Shown here in pieces: positions 6,431 to 14,351 of a stretch of DNA of 16,628 bases. Position numbers and translations under genes: made by a program. Position 1 is the first letter of the stretch. Each line of letters opens with the position of its first letter. The stretch is from JAGMDK01 sp023128695 (lineage in GTDB: Bacteria; Planctomycetota; Phycisphaerae; UBA1845; Fen-1342), in contig DAOVQG010000066.1 in NCBI GenBank assembly GCA_030628805.1, positions 1-16,628 on the forward strand, read 5' to 3'. A model generated the notes under the pieces. That model saw only the letters and a program-made list of their open reading frames with translations, searched no databases and was not told the origin of the DNA.

Positions 6431-8530
6431 TCAGTGAATGCCGTGCAGCATCGGCTTCAAGATGCGTATCAGCAACAGCATGATCACGGTAGCTACGACG
6501 CCGACGACGCCGAAGATTATGAAGTACTGCGCCGGGACCATGCTCCCCCAATAGCCGCCGGCGAAGTGTGCTAGGAAGTTCGCCACGGCCCCCGTCGTCA
6601 GGAACCACAACCCCATGAACAAGCCGACGTACGCCGGATGAGCGGCCTTCGTGACCAGCGACAGGCCCACGGGCGAGAGGCACAGCTCGCCGATCGTGAG
6701 CACCAGATAGAACGCCAGCAGCCAGACGATCGAGACCTTAACTACCGACGAGTTCTGGTAGATCTGGGTCAGCGCCGTGCGGAACTCCGGGTCGCTACCG
6801 GCGGCCAGGACCTGTGCCTGGTCCTTGTCGGAGAGCGTGTCACTCACGGTCAGCGTTCGGCTTTCGGGTGTCCAGAACGCGATCTGCACGTCCTCGCGGC
6901 CGTCTCGGTGCGACGGCAGACCAGCGATGAAGTTGATCTCGCCGGCCTCGGCCGGCACGTCAACCGAGACCTCCCACTTTGCGTCGCGATCCATCGTACC
7001 GGCCTTCTTGGCTAGCCGAACTTCCTCGGCCTTGTCCTCAGCCTTCGTGACCAGATCATTGATCATCTGCTTGTAGGCCTCTGTGCACGTAACGCTCAGG
7101 GAGCGCATCCAGTCCAGGTCTGTCAGGACGCCGTTCATGTGGAGTGTTCCCTCCGCCCAGCGCAGGCGCGTGGCACCAAAGTAGAAGGGCTCCCGGCCGA
7201 TGAGGCGCAGAATCCCGTCATCGCCAATCACGCAAGGCAGCAGTTCGGCCTCGCCAACTTCCGGATCGCTGGTGGGCAGCGCGGTCACAAAGATGCGCCG
7301 TCCATCGACGTCTTCTTCAGCCAGGTGATAGACTTTCTGTTGCTCATCGACCACCAGTCCAGCGGGTAGCGCGGGCAAGTTCGCGCTGCTGGCCTGGTTC
7401 TCGGTTTGGGCCGCCATCAGCATGATCCCGTAGGCGCAGGACAGGAAGAACACGCCGAAGGCCATCTTCATCGGTGTGGAGGGCTGCTTGCCGCGTTTGT
7501 CGAGGAACTCCCAAAGCCAGGCGAAGACGCCGGCGAAGATGATGATGAAGAGCGGGTTGATCGACTGGGACTGCTCGGCGGTCATCTGCCAGTTGGCAAT
7601 GCCTCCGCCACCGGCGGCTTGAGCGGCATCGGCAGGTGGCTCCACGGCAGCGTCAACGTCATTTACCTCAACCATCGGGGCCTGGTCCTGGAACACGTAC
7701 AAGTTCGTGTGCTTGTCGGCCCACAGGTTCATCACGTTGGCGGCCTGCTCAAACCCGACCCAGAACAGGATCGCGAAGACGCAGATCACCACCAGAACGA
7801 CGCTGCGATCGAAGTAGATGCGCGACTGGCTGGGACCGCCGGCGGATTCCGGCTTGGCGGGCGCGCTCGGTTCGGCAGCAGCCGGCTTTTCCCGCCCCGC
7901 CCCCGCCGCCTTCTCTTCCGCGGCGATCTGCTTCTCACGCTTGACGACCCGCCCCATGCCCCAGATGTACACGATCAGGCCGAGCACCATGCCGACGCCG
8001 GCGGCGGCGAAACCGTAGTGATAGCCGTAGTTGAAGCGCAGCCAGCCACAGACGAGCGGGCCGATGAAGGCGCCGAGGTTGATGCCCATATAGAAGATCG
8101 TGAAGGCGCTATCCCGGCGTTCGTCGTTCGAGCGATAGAGCGTCCCGACCTGCGTCGAGATGTTCGGCTTCAGAAAACCTGTGCCGACGATCAGGCACCC
8201 CAGCCCGGAATAGAAGAACGGCATTGGCTCAAAAGCCAGCAGAAAGTGCCCGATCGCAATGATCACGCCGCCAACCACAACCGCCCAACGCGCCCCAATG
8301 AGCTTGTCGGCGATGATCCCACCCAGCACCGGCGTGGCGTACACCAGACCCGCGTACCACGCCATCACGTGCGACGCCTCGCCCTGCTTCCAGAACAGGT
8401 AGTTCACCATGTAGAGGATCAGCAGCGCCTTCATCCCGTAGAAACTGAAACGCTCCCACATCTCGGCGAAGAAGAGGGTGAACAGGCAGGTCGGATGACC
8501 GAATAGTTCGCCGCTGCGTGATTGTGACAC
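6431..8530 (-). CDS. POT/PTR2 family proton-dependent oligopeptide transporter
   Basis: A 699-residue inner-membrane transporter expected to import di- and tripeptides with protons. Family signatures are clear: FFAEMWERFSFYGMKALL in TM1 (the ExxER proton-coupling motif), GTGFLKPNIS in TM4, FTIFYMGINLGAFIGP in TM5 and GELCLSPVGLSLVTK in TM10. I count 12 hydrophobic segments. A Lys/Ala/Pro-rich cytoplasmic linker follows TM6. A roughly 45-residue acidic and Gly-rich loop follows TM7. A soluble insert of about 210 residues (about 380-590) lies between TM9 and TM10. The start is GTG 8530, with GAGGGAG (plus-strand 8539-8545) 8 bases upstream; it gives the N-terminus VSQSRSGELFGHPTCLFTLF, which suits the family. 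An in-frame ATG at 8752 would add 74 residues of low-quality sequence overlapping a repeat. It is divergent from the proline catabolic gene. Confidence 0.93.
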   Translation of the reverse strand: MSQSRSGELFGHPTCLFTLFFAEMWERFSFYGMKALLILYMVNYLFWKQGEASHVMAWYAGLVYATPVLGGIIADKLIGARWAVVVGGVIIAIGHFLLAFEPMPFFYSGLGCLIVGTGFLKPNISTQVGTLYRSNDERRDSAFTIFYMGINLGAFIGPLVCGWLRFNYGYHYGFAAAGVGMVLGLIVYIWGMGRVVKREKQIAAEEKAAGAGREKPAAAEPSAPAKPESAGGPSQSRIYFDRSVVLVVICVFAILFWVGFEQAANVMNLWADKHTNLYVFQDQAPMVEVNDVDAAVEPPADAAQAAGGGGIANWQMTAEQSQSINPLFIIIFAGVFAWLWEFLDKRGKQPSTPMKMAFGVFFLSCAYGIMLMAAQTENQASSANLPALPAGLVVDEQQKVYHLAEEDVDGRRIFVTALPTSDPEVGEAELLPCVIGDDGILRLIGREPFYFGATRLRWAEGTLHMNGVLTDLDWMRSLSVTCTEAYKQMINDLVTKAEDKAEEVRLAKKAGTMDRDAKWEVSVDVPAEAGEINFIAGLPSHRDGREDVQIAFWTPESRTLTVSDTLSDKDQAQVLAAGSDPEFRTALTQIYQNSSVVKVSIVWLLAFYLVLTIGELCLSPVGLSLVTKAAHPAYVGLFMGLWFLTTGAVANFLAHFAGGYWGSMVPAQYFIIFGVVGVVATVIMLLLIRILKPMLHGIH

Positions 8531-8538
8531 GACGCTAT

Positions 8539-8545
8539 CTCCCTC
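8539..8545 (-). promoter_or_regulatory. Ribosome-binding site deciding the transporter GTG start
   Basis: On the minus strand this reads GAGGGAG, 8 bases before GTG 8530. It is the best Shine-Dalgarno match in the region. It selects this GTG over the upstream in-frame ATG codons at 8581 and 8752, neither of which has a comparable site. Confidence 0.7.
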
Positions 8546-8774
8546 AAGTCTTGATCGCTTACGACGGAAAAACTCTACCATACCGCAAAGGAGCTTGGTG
8601 AGCGAGAGGGGGTCGGTCGGAGCTTTGAAGGGGGTCCGTGACACTTCCGGCGGGGTTTTTGGGGTAAGATTGTGGCGGGTTGGCCAGGGATGGCGAACCT
8701 GAGCGAGTGCGGGTGTTTCATGGAGGAAGACGATCATGCCAGCACGGACCACACGTCAGGAAAGTGGGCAAACC
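8546..8774. other. Left part of the divergent intergenic region
   Basis: Together with the repeat at 8775-8856 and the stretch to 8986, this is a 456-base gap between the divergent transporter and proline dehydrogenase genes. It should hold both promoters, but I find no convincing -35/-10 pair on either strand. Nothing in it looks coding. An open reading frame running through it on the minus strand is only the upstream extension of the transporter. Confidence 0.4.
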
Positions 8775-8856
8775 GGTGGGGCGGCCCTCCGCGGCCGCCA
8801 TCGGACCGTACTGGCGGGCACGGAGGACCGCCCCACCCTCTATGTTGACGCTCACC
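8775..8856. repeat. Degenerate relative of the 4926-5077 inverted-repeat element
   Basis: Arms 8775-8799 and 8813-8837 are complementary at 22 of 25 positions around a 13-base loop. They resemble the inner arms of the element at 4926-5077 (shared GTGGGGCGG and TGCCCGC). The right end, TTGACGCTCACCC (8844-8856), repeats that element's right terminal sequence. I find no matching left terminus or flanking duplication, so this copy is probably truncated. Confidence 0.65.
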
Positions 8857-8986
8857 CAGCTCGTTGGAGTGGATTGCTGGCGGAAGTGGCAAATGCTACG
8901 ATGACCGCTTCGGGGGCGTGGCGGTGTGACAGCGGCCGAGGTGTCCACGGTAATAGATGCGGGGGCCGGATTTGGCAGGGTGTTCG

Positions 8987-11900
8987 ATGCCTGCAACTGT
9001 AACCGGGCGGCAAATAGAAGAACTGACCCGGAAGCTGGGTCACGAGATGTTCGAGCGCATGCGCGGCCACCAGCCGCGGCTCTGGCAGTACAACTGGTGG
9101 CAGGAGCGCGGGCTGCAATTGTGCATGCAGGACGAGTGGTTCAAGGTGCAGGCCTTCCGCTTCGTCGACGTGTTGCCGATGATGCATTCCGACGCCGATC
9201 TGGCCCGGCATCTGAAAGAGTACTTCGTGCTGCCCGAGCATGCCGACCAGGGTCATAACCAAAGTGCGGAGGCGGCACTGCGCGAGCTGGACGCCGTGCC
9301 GGCGATGCGGCGGCTGGTGCATCTGGTGTCGCGGCTGATGAACTTTCGCCGACTCGACGGCCCGCTGCCGCGCCTGTTCGCGTACGCGGCCCGGAAGGGG
9401 GCGGCGATTATGGCCGGGAGCTTCATCCCCGGGTCCACCGTGGACGAAGCCGAACAGGCGATCCGTAAGCTCCGCGGCCGGCAAATGGCATTCACGATCG
9501 ACGTGCTCGGCGAGGCAGCGGTCTCGGCGGTCGAGGCCGAGGCCTATCACCGGACCTACCTGGACCTGATCAGCGAGCTGCCCAAACACGCGACGGGCTG
9601 GTCCCCGGTGCCGATGTGCGACCAGGCGGACGGGGAGGCGATTCCGCGGGTGAACGTCTCGGTCAAGCTGACGTCGCTGTACCCCGGTTTCGATCCGATC
9701 GCCCCCGCGGCGACCAAGAAGCGTTGCAAGGAAATCTTACGGCCGCTGCTGCGAAAGGGGATGGAGGGTGGTGCTCATATCCACGTCGATATGGAGCACT
9801 ATGCGATCAAGGACCTCACGCTCGACGTCTGCGAAGAGCTGTTCATCGAGGACGAGTTCCGCGACTACCCGCACTTCGGCGTCGTCCTCCAGGCCTACCT
9901 CAAAGACGGCGACAAGGACGCGGCCCGGACCATCGAGTATTGTCGGCGGCGCGGCACGCCGATCTGGGTGCGGCTCGTAAAGGGGGCCTACTGGGATTCG
10001 GAGACGGTCTGGGCGGCCCAGCGGCATTGGCCGGTGCCGGTGTGGGAGCAGAAATGGCAGTCCGACGCTTGCTTTGAGCGCATGACGCGCGTTTTACTCG
10101 AGAATTACCAGCACGTGCGCGGCGCGTTCGCCAGCCACAACGTCCGCAGCCTGGCATACGCGATGGCAGTGCGGAAACTGCTCGACGTGCCCGGGTGGGC
10201 ATTCGAGCTCCAAATGCTCTACGGCATGGGCGACCCGATGAAGCTCGCCGCCATCCAGATGGGCCACCGCAGCCGCATCTACACGCCCTACGGCAATCTG
10301 GTGAACGGGATGGCGTACTTCATTCGGCGGCTGCTGGAGAACACGGCGAATGAGTCGTTCCTGCGGATGTCCGGTGAGGACGATGCAAACGAGGATGAAT
10401 TGCTGGAGAATCCCGATTCAACCGGGCATAAGACTCAGCCGCCAATGAAGCCGGTCGTTATTCGTTATGAATTTGAGGAACCGATTATGGATCCGTTCGA
10501 GAACGTGGCCAATGCGGACTTTTCCCAGGCCCCGAGCCGGCAGGAAATGCAGGCCGGATTGGCGCAGGCGCGAGCCGAGCTGGGCCGCGAATATCCGCTG
10601 CGCATCGGCGGGGAAGCGGTCACCACCGGCGAGTGGGCCGATTCGCTGAACCCCTCGCGGCCGAAGGAGATCGTCGCGAAGGTCGCCCAGGCCGATGAGC
10701 AGACCGTCAACCAAGCGGTGGAGGCCGCGGCCACGGCGTTTCAAACCTGGCGGCAGGTCTCGCCGCTCCAGCGGGCGGACTACCTGTCTCAGGTGGGCGC
10801 GCGGCTTCAAGAGCGGCGATTTGAGTTGGCGGCGTTGATGGCGCTCGAGTGCGGCAAGACCTGGCGTGAAGCGGACGCCGACGTGTCCGAGGCGATCGAC
10901 TATTGCAATTACTACGCCAAAGAGATGTGCCGCATCACGGAGCATCCGCGGCGACGGGACCTCGAAGGGGAAACAAATGAGTATTTCTACGTGCCCCGCG
11001 GCGTGGCGGCGGTGATCAGCCCGTGGAATTTCCCGCTCGCACTGCTGGCGAACATGACTGCCGCGGCCGTCGTGGCCGGGAACACGGTCGTGATGAAGCC
11101 GGCCAGTGCGGCGGCGGCGGTGGCCGGGAAGTTCATGGAAGTATTCACCGAAGTCGGGCTGCCGCCGGGTGTGGTGAACTATCTGCCGGGACCGGGGCAG
11201 ACGGTCGGCGAGGCCCTCGTCAAACATCCGCGGGTCGCGCTGGTGGCGTTCACCGGGTCACGTGACGTGGGCTGTCGGATCAACAAGGTGGCGGCCGAGG
11301 TGCCGACGACGCGGCCGGGGCTCAAGCGGGTCATCGCGGAGATGGGCGGCAAGAACGCCGTCATCGTCGATTCCGACGCCGATCTGGACGAGGCGATCAA
11401 AGGGGTGATCGCCAGCGCATTCAGTTACGCGGGGCAGAAGTGCTCGGCCGCGTCGCGGGTCATCGTGCTCGACGCGGTGCACGATCGGCTGATGGAGCGG
11501 TTGGTCGAAGCCGCCCGCTCGAAGAGCATCGGGCCGGCGGACGAGCCCACGACGGCGATTCCCCCCGTGATCGACAAAGCGGCCTGCGAGTCGGTGCGCA
11601 AGTACATCGAGCTCGGCAAGCAGGAGAGCAAGTGCGTGCTCGCGGTGGACACCAGCCAACTGGTCGAGGAGACGGGGGGGTATTACATCGGCCCGCACGT
11701 GTTCGACGACGTGCCGCCGGCGGCCCGGATCGCCCAGGAGGAGGTTTTCGGGCCGGTCATCACGGTGATTCGAGCCCAGGACATCGATGAAGCAATCCGG
11801 GTCTTTAACGGGACCGATTACGGGCTCACGGGCGGCATCTACTCCCGCAGTCCGGCCGACATCGAACGCGCCCGGGCGGAGTGCGAATGCGGCAATTTCT

Positions 11901-12091
11901 ACATCAATCGCCCGATAACCGGATCGCGTGTTGACCTGCAACCCTACGGCGGGTTCAAAATGTCCGGGGTGGGTTCCAAGTCCGGCGGTCCGGATTATCT
12001 AATACAATTTTGTGAGCCGCGCACGGTCACGGAGAACACCCTCCGCCGCGGTTTTGCCCCGAGCGAAGAGGTCGTGGAGGCGTTGGGTTAG
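8987..12091 (+). CDS. putA: Bifunctional proline dehydrogenase / L-glutamate gamma-semialdehyde dehydrogenase (PutA-type)
   Basis: A 1034-residue enzyme oxidising proline to P5C with FAD and then glutamate semialdehyde to glutamate with NAD. The proline dehydrogenase half (about residues 100-470) has VNVSVKLTSLYPG (Lys227), RLVKGAYWDSE (Lys332), FELQMLYGMG and YTPYGNLVNG followed by RRLLENTANES (from 447). The aldehyde dehydrogenase half (about 530-1020) has ISPWNFPLALLANM, FTGSRDVG, the general-base Glu785 in AEMGGKNA, the nucleophile Cys819 in GQKCSAASR and EEVFGPVI. All expected catalytic residues are present. It lacks the N-terminal ribbon-helix-helix DNA-binding domain of enterobacterial PutA, so it is unlikely to repress its own gene. 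I chose ATG 8987 because AGGG at 8977-8980 precedes it. An ATG at 8957 would add 10 unconserved-looking residues. Divergence from a peptide transporter fits a peptide/proline utilisation role. Confidence 0.95.
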   Translation: MPATVTGRQIEELTRKLGHEMFERMRGHQPRLWQYNWWQERGLQLCMQDEWFKVQAFRFVDVLPMMHSDADLARHLKEYFVLPEHADQGHNQSAEAALRELDAVPAMRRLVHLVSRLMNFRRLDGPLPRLFAYAARKGAAIMAGSFIPGSTVDEAEQAIRKLRGRQMAFTIDVLGEAAVSAVEAEAYHRTYLDLISELPKHATGWSPVPMCDQADGEAIPRVNVSVKLTSLYPGFDPIAPAATKKRCKEILRPLLRKGMEGGAHIHVDMEHYAIKDLTLDVCEELFIEDEFRDYPHFGVVLQAYLKDGDKDAARTIEYCRRRGTPIWVRLVKGAYWDSETVWAAQRHWPVPVWEQKWQSDACFERMTRVLLENYQHVRGAFASHNVRSLAYAMAVRKLLDVPGWAFELQMLYGMGDPMKLAAIQMGHRSRIYTPYGNLVNGMAYFIRRLLENTANESFLRMSGEDDANEDELLENPDSTGHKTQPPMKPVVIRYEFEEPIMDPFENVANADFSQAPSRQEMQAGLAQARAELGREYPLRIGGEAVTTGEWADSLNPSRPKEIVAKVAQADEQTVNQAVEAAATAFQTWRQVSPLQRADYLSQVGARLQERRFELAALMALECGKTWREADADVSEAIDYCNYYAKEMCRITEHPRRRDLEGETNEYFYVPRGVAAVISPWNFPLALLANMTAAAVVAGNTVVMKPASAAAAVAGKFMEVFTEVGLPPGVVNYLPGPGQTVGEALVKHPRVALVAFTGSRDVGCRINKVAAEVPTTRPGLKRVIAEMGGKNAVIVDSDADLDEAIKGVIASAFSYAGQKCSAASRVIVLDAVHDRLMERLVEAARSKSIGPADEPTTAIPPVIDKAACESVRKYIELGKQESKCVLAVDTSQLVEETGGYYIGPHVFDDVPPAARIAQEEVFGPVITVIRAQDIDEAIRVFNGTDYGLTGGIYSRSPADIERARAECECGNFYINRPITGSRVDLQPYGGFKMSGVGSKSGGPDYLIQFCEPRTVTENTLRRGFAPSEEVVEALG

Positions 12092-12126
12092 CAGAACAGG
12101 GGATTAAACCGAAGTTCCGCTGCATC

Positions 12127-12154
12127 TTGCCATGGGACTGCCTCGCGGTACAAT
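12127..12154 (+). promoter_or_regulatory. Probable promoter of the tRNA-Gly gene
   Basis: TTGCCA (12127-12132) and TACAAT (12149-12154) are 16 bases apart, close to sigma-70 consensus. They lie about 95 bases upstream of the tRNA, in a gap with no coding sequence. The remaining stretch, 12155-12248, holds only weak self-complementary sequence. Confidence 0.5.
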
Positions 12155-12248
12155 GCGGATTATGTGTGCGGCAACCACTACAACAGCTTCGCCTGATCAG
12201 AGAGTTGTGGTGCAACGGTTGGCAGAAATGTAGTGCAAAACCGCGTTT

Positions 12249-12320
<72 letters not shown>

Positions 12321-12396
12321 TTGATATAATCCCTTGGCCGAACGCTACTTAGCGTACCTGCCTGCGTCGGGCAGAGCGGCTCTGAAAGCCCAGACA

Positions 12397-12412
12397 GGTG
12401 GTATATACCACC
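12397..12412. promoter_or_regulatory. Perfect 16-bp palindrome before the recombinase gene
   Basis: GGTGGTATATACCACC is fully self-complementary and ends 8 bases before the AAGGAG ribosome-binding site (12421-12426) of the recombinase. Two small hairpins lie upstream (ACGCT/AGCGT at 12342-12355 and CTGCC/GGCAG at 12358-12374). A dimeric regulator or the recombinase itself could bind the palindrome. As RNA it could also mask the start region. Confidence 0.45.
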
Positions 12413-12432
12413 GCTGGCTGAAGGAGCCCGAC

Positions 12433-13503
12433 ATGTCCGACCGAATTTCCGCCCAGATTCCCCAGTACCGGCTGCACAAACCGACAGGCCGCGGCGTCGT
12501 CCGGCTCAACGGCCGCGACATCTACCTCGGCACGCACGGCACGCCCGAAAGCAAGGAGCGCTATCGCCAGGTTATTGCCGAGTGGTTGTCGAACAACCGC
12601 CAACTTGCGGTACGCCGCGAGCAGGCGGAGTCGACGAGTTGGACCAGCGTGAGTGAGCTCGTCCTGGCGTACCTTGAGCACGCCACGACGTACTACTCGA
12701 AGAACGGCACGCCCACCGGTGAATACGACAACTTCCGGGATGCCGTGCGTCAGTTGGCCCGGCTGTACGACCGAAAGCTGGTCACGGACTTTGGGCCGGC
12801 AGAACTCAAGGCCGTCCGGCACGCGATGATCCGGGAGGGGCTTTGCAGGAACGTCATCAACGCTCGGATCAACCGCATCCGGAGAATCTTCAAATGGGGC
12901 GTGGGCAACCAGCTCGTCCCAGCCGATGTGCTGCAGGCGCTTCAAGCGGTTGAACCCCTGAAACGTGGTCGGTCGGAGGCTCGGGATACCGACCCGGTTC
13001 AGCCCGCGCCACAGCACCAGGTCGACGAGACCCTCAAGCACCTTCCTCGTCAGGTTGCGGCGATGGCCCGACTCCAGATCCTAACCGGGATGCGGCCTGG
13101 CGAGGTGACGGCCATTCGTACTGGGGATCTCGACATTTCAGGCAAGACGTGGGTGTACCGGCCCGGCTCGCATAAGACAGAGCATCATGGCCGAAACCGC
13201 GTGGTATTCATCGGCCCGAAGGCCCGCGAGGTGCTGCGTCTTTTCCTGCGGCCAAACCTCGACGCGTACGTGTTTAGCCCCGCCGACACGGTCCGTGAGA
13301 AGAACGAACGGCTCCGTACGAAACGCAAGACACGCGTCCAGCCAAGCCAGGTCTCCCGTGCGAAACCGGATCCGAAGCTGACGCCGGGACTTCGGTATAA
13401 CCGCCGGAGCTATCAGCAGGCGATCCGGCGGGCGTGCGACAAGGCCTTTCCGCCGAGGTTTTGCCACTTGCCACGCCCCGCGAGCGCGGTATGCTGCCAA
13501 TAA
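12433..13503 (+). pseudogene. Tyrosine recombinase (phage-type integrase), C-terminally truncated
   Basis: This 356-residue reading frame starts at ATG 12433, with AAGGAG 6 bases upstream. It has the integrase layout: an N-terminal arm-type region (GRDIYLGTHGTPESKERY), a SAM-like core-binding domain (about 70-180) and the start of the catalytic domain. TGMRPGEV supplies the first catalytic Arg (Arg221), and SHKTEHHGRNR gives the beta-hairpin Lys248. After ACDKAFPP (base 13455) the similarity I recognise stops. The HxxR box, the second His/Trp and the nucleophilic Tyr are missing, replaced by about 16 unrelated residues up to a stop. It should be unable to recombine DNA. Its position just after a tRNA suggests it once integrated there. 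I do not find the missing part elsewhere in the window, so a deletion probably removed it. Confidence 0.85.
13468..13495 (+). promoter_or_regulatory. Probable promoter of the HU-like gene
   Basis: TTGCCA (13468-13473) and TATGCT (13490-13495) are 16 bases apart, the same -35 box and spacing as the putative tRNA promoter at 12127. It overlaps the 3' end of the truncated recombinase frame. It precedes the HU-like start codon by 32 bases, with GGAG at 13517-13520. Confidence 0.5.
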
Positions 13504-13726
13504 CGTTTTGAATCTTGGAGTGATATCATGCCCATCAAGTACGCTCTTTTCGAGAACAACATCACCTCCGACCCCGACGACTACTCGGCCATGGTCCAGA
13601 TCAGCGGCAGTGCCGAGGGCGACGACCTGGTCCAGGACATCGTCGACCAGGGCTCGACGGTCAACAAGCCGGACATCCTGGCGGTGACCGCCGCCCTGAA
13701 GCTGGCCTGTCAGCGGCGGGCGATTC

Positions 13727-13836
13727 GATTGACGATTGCAGATCGCGGATTTCGGATTGATGAGAGGTGTGGGCCCAGTGGATGTCGCGGTGCCGGCAGT
13801 GCAATCCGCAATCGTCAATCGTCAATCCGCAATCGG
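13727..13836. repeat. Pair of inverted heptanucleotide repeat arrays
   Basis: Left array 13727-13761: five units of GATTNNN (GATTGAC, GATTGCA, GATCGCG, GATTTCG, GATTGAT). Right array 13802-13836: five units of CAATCNN (CAATCCG, CAATCGT twice, CAATCCG, CAATCGG). The right array is the complement of the left type (CGGATTG, ACGATTG), so together they form an imperfect long hairpin around a 40-base centre. They break the HU-like gene. Confidence 0.85.
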
Positions 13837-13932
13837 CCTGGTCCGGGCCAGAATGGGCAGCGGCACATCGGCCCGCGAGCTGCGTATCGGACGTTTGGAC
13901 TCGACGCTGACGGTCCTGCCCACATAGGGCCG

Positions 13933-13999
13933 TGTGGCACAGGCATCTTGCCTGTGGGCTGGCCAGAGCGATCGCCGGTCCGAAAACCGGTTTTCGGAC
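13933..13999. repeat. Dispersed hairpin repeat plus 22-bp perfect palindrome
   Basis: CACAGGCA-TCT-TGCCTGTG (13938-13956) is a hairpin of a type I associate with planctomycete genomes; its minus-strand reading gives GKMPVPH. Shortly after, 13978-13999 is a perfect 22-bp palindrome centred on CCGG, with half-site GTCCGAAAACC. The two probably belong to different repeat families that have accumulated in the broken-gene region. Confidence 0.75.
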
Positions 14000-14149
14000 G
14001 TTCGGGCATGGCAAATTGGGCGCTTTGGGCAAACTGCGGTGCATTGTGAGCCCTGGAAAAACCGTTTCCAAGCTGAGATCGATTCCCGCGCCTTACTTGG
14101 TGCAGGCACCCGCACCCAAGCTGGGAGTCGGCGTCGACCTCAACAGGTG

Positions 14150-14182
14150 TCGGGACCGCGTAGGCTGCCTACTCGGTCCCGA
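14150..14182. repeat. Long stem-loop, nearly perfect
   Basis: TCGGGACCG (14150-14158) pairs with CGGTCCCGA (14174-14182). After one C/T mismatch, GTAGG pairs with CCTAC around a CTG loop. That makes 14 base pairs with a triloop, much stronger than chance. No T-run follows. Confidence 0.7.
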
Positions 14183-14200
14183 TACCGTGCTTACTCGATC

Positions 14201-14219
14201 CCGACCTCACCGAGGTCGG
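14201..14219. repeat. 8-bp stem, 3-base loop hairpin
   Basis: CCGACCTC pairs with GAGGTCGG around ACC. It lies 18 bases after the larger stem-loop and may be part of the same composite structure. Confidence 0.6.
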
Positions 14220-14351
14220 AGCCCGATCTCACTGAGGGGTTGTTAGGTGGGACTGCAAGCACTATCGACAGGTTAGTTAACTCAAGGTGTCATGTACGTG
14301 GAGAGCGCTTTCGAACGGGTCACGTGAATGTGCCATCGACAGGAGGTTGTC

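Larger units (their letters stand above)
13528..14049 (+). pseudogene. HU-like DNA-binding protein, 5' fragment interrupted by repeats
   Basis: The first 60 or so residues (MPIKYALFENNITSDPDDY... to about base 13726) look like the N-terminal HU/IHF-like domain of the proteins that usually carry a DUF4469-type C-terminus. These include a conserved-looking GSTVNKPDILAV segment that matches the helix-turn region of that family. From about 13727 the frame runs through two inverted arrays of 7-bp repeats and other dispersed repeats. The translation there (IRLTIADRGFRID, IRNRQSSIRNR) is typical of repeat-encoded peptide. The rest of the family domain is missing, so the 173-residue open frame is best read as a broken gene with a fortuitous extension. 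It keeps its own promoter and a GGAG ribosome-binding site 7 bases before the ATG, so a short N-terminal fragment may still be made. Confidence 0.7.
14050..14351. other. Hairpin-rich intergenic region upstream of the secreted protein gene
   Basis: This 300-base gap has no coding sequence I can support. It holds several self-complementary blocks (listed separately), a partial CTTGG/CCAAG pair at about 14095-14121, and two near-identical ACTCGRTCCCGA direct repeats (14171-14182 and 14193-14204). A weak promoter candidate, TTGTTA (14240-14245) then TATCGA (14263-14268) with a 17-base spacer, precedes the gene at 14352. Confidence 0.5.

Noticed and set aside
7406..8506. 366-codon open frame on the plus strand
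   Set aside because: Antisense to the POT transporter; composition rich in His, Arg, Asp and Gly with no domain I recognise.
8531..8752. N-terminal extension of the transporter to 8752
   Set aside because: POT proteins start shortly before the FGHP-x-LFTLFF segment; GTG 8530 has the only strong ribosome-binding site.
8857..8986. Riboswitch or leader peptide before the proline gene
   Set aside because: No conserved riboswitch elements or short ORF with a proline run are visible.
14075..14098. Possible attR-like fragment of a tRNA 3' end (ATCGATTCCCGCGCC)
   Set aside because: It resembles a generic T-loop but does not match the tRNA-Gly 3' sequence TTCGAATCCGATCGCCCGC well enough to be its duplicate.
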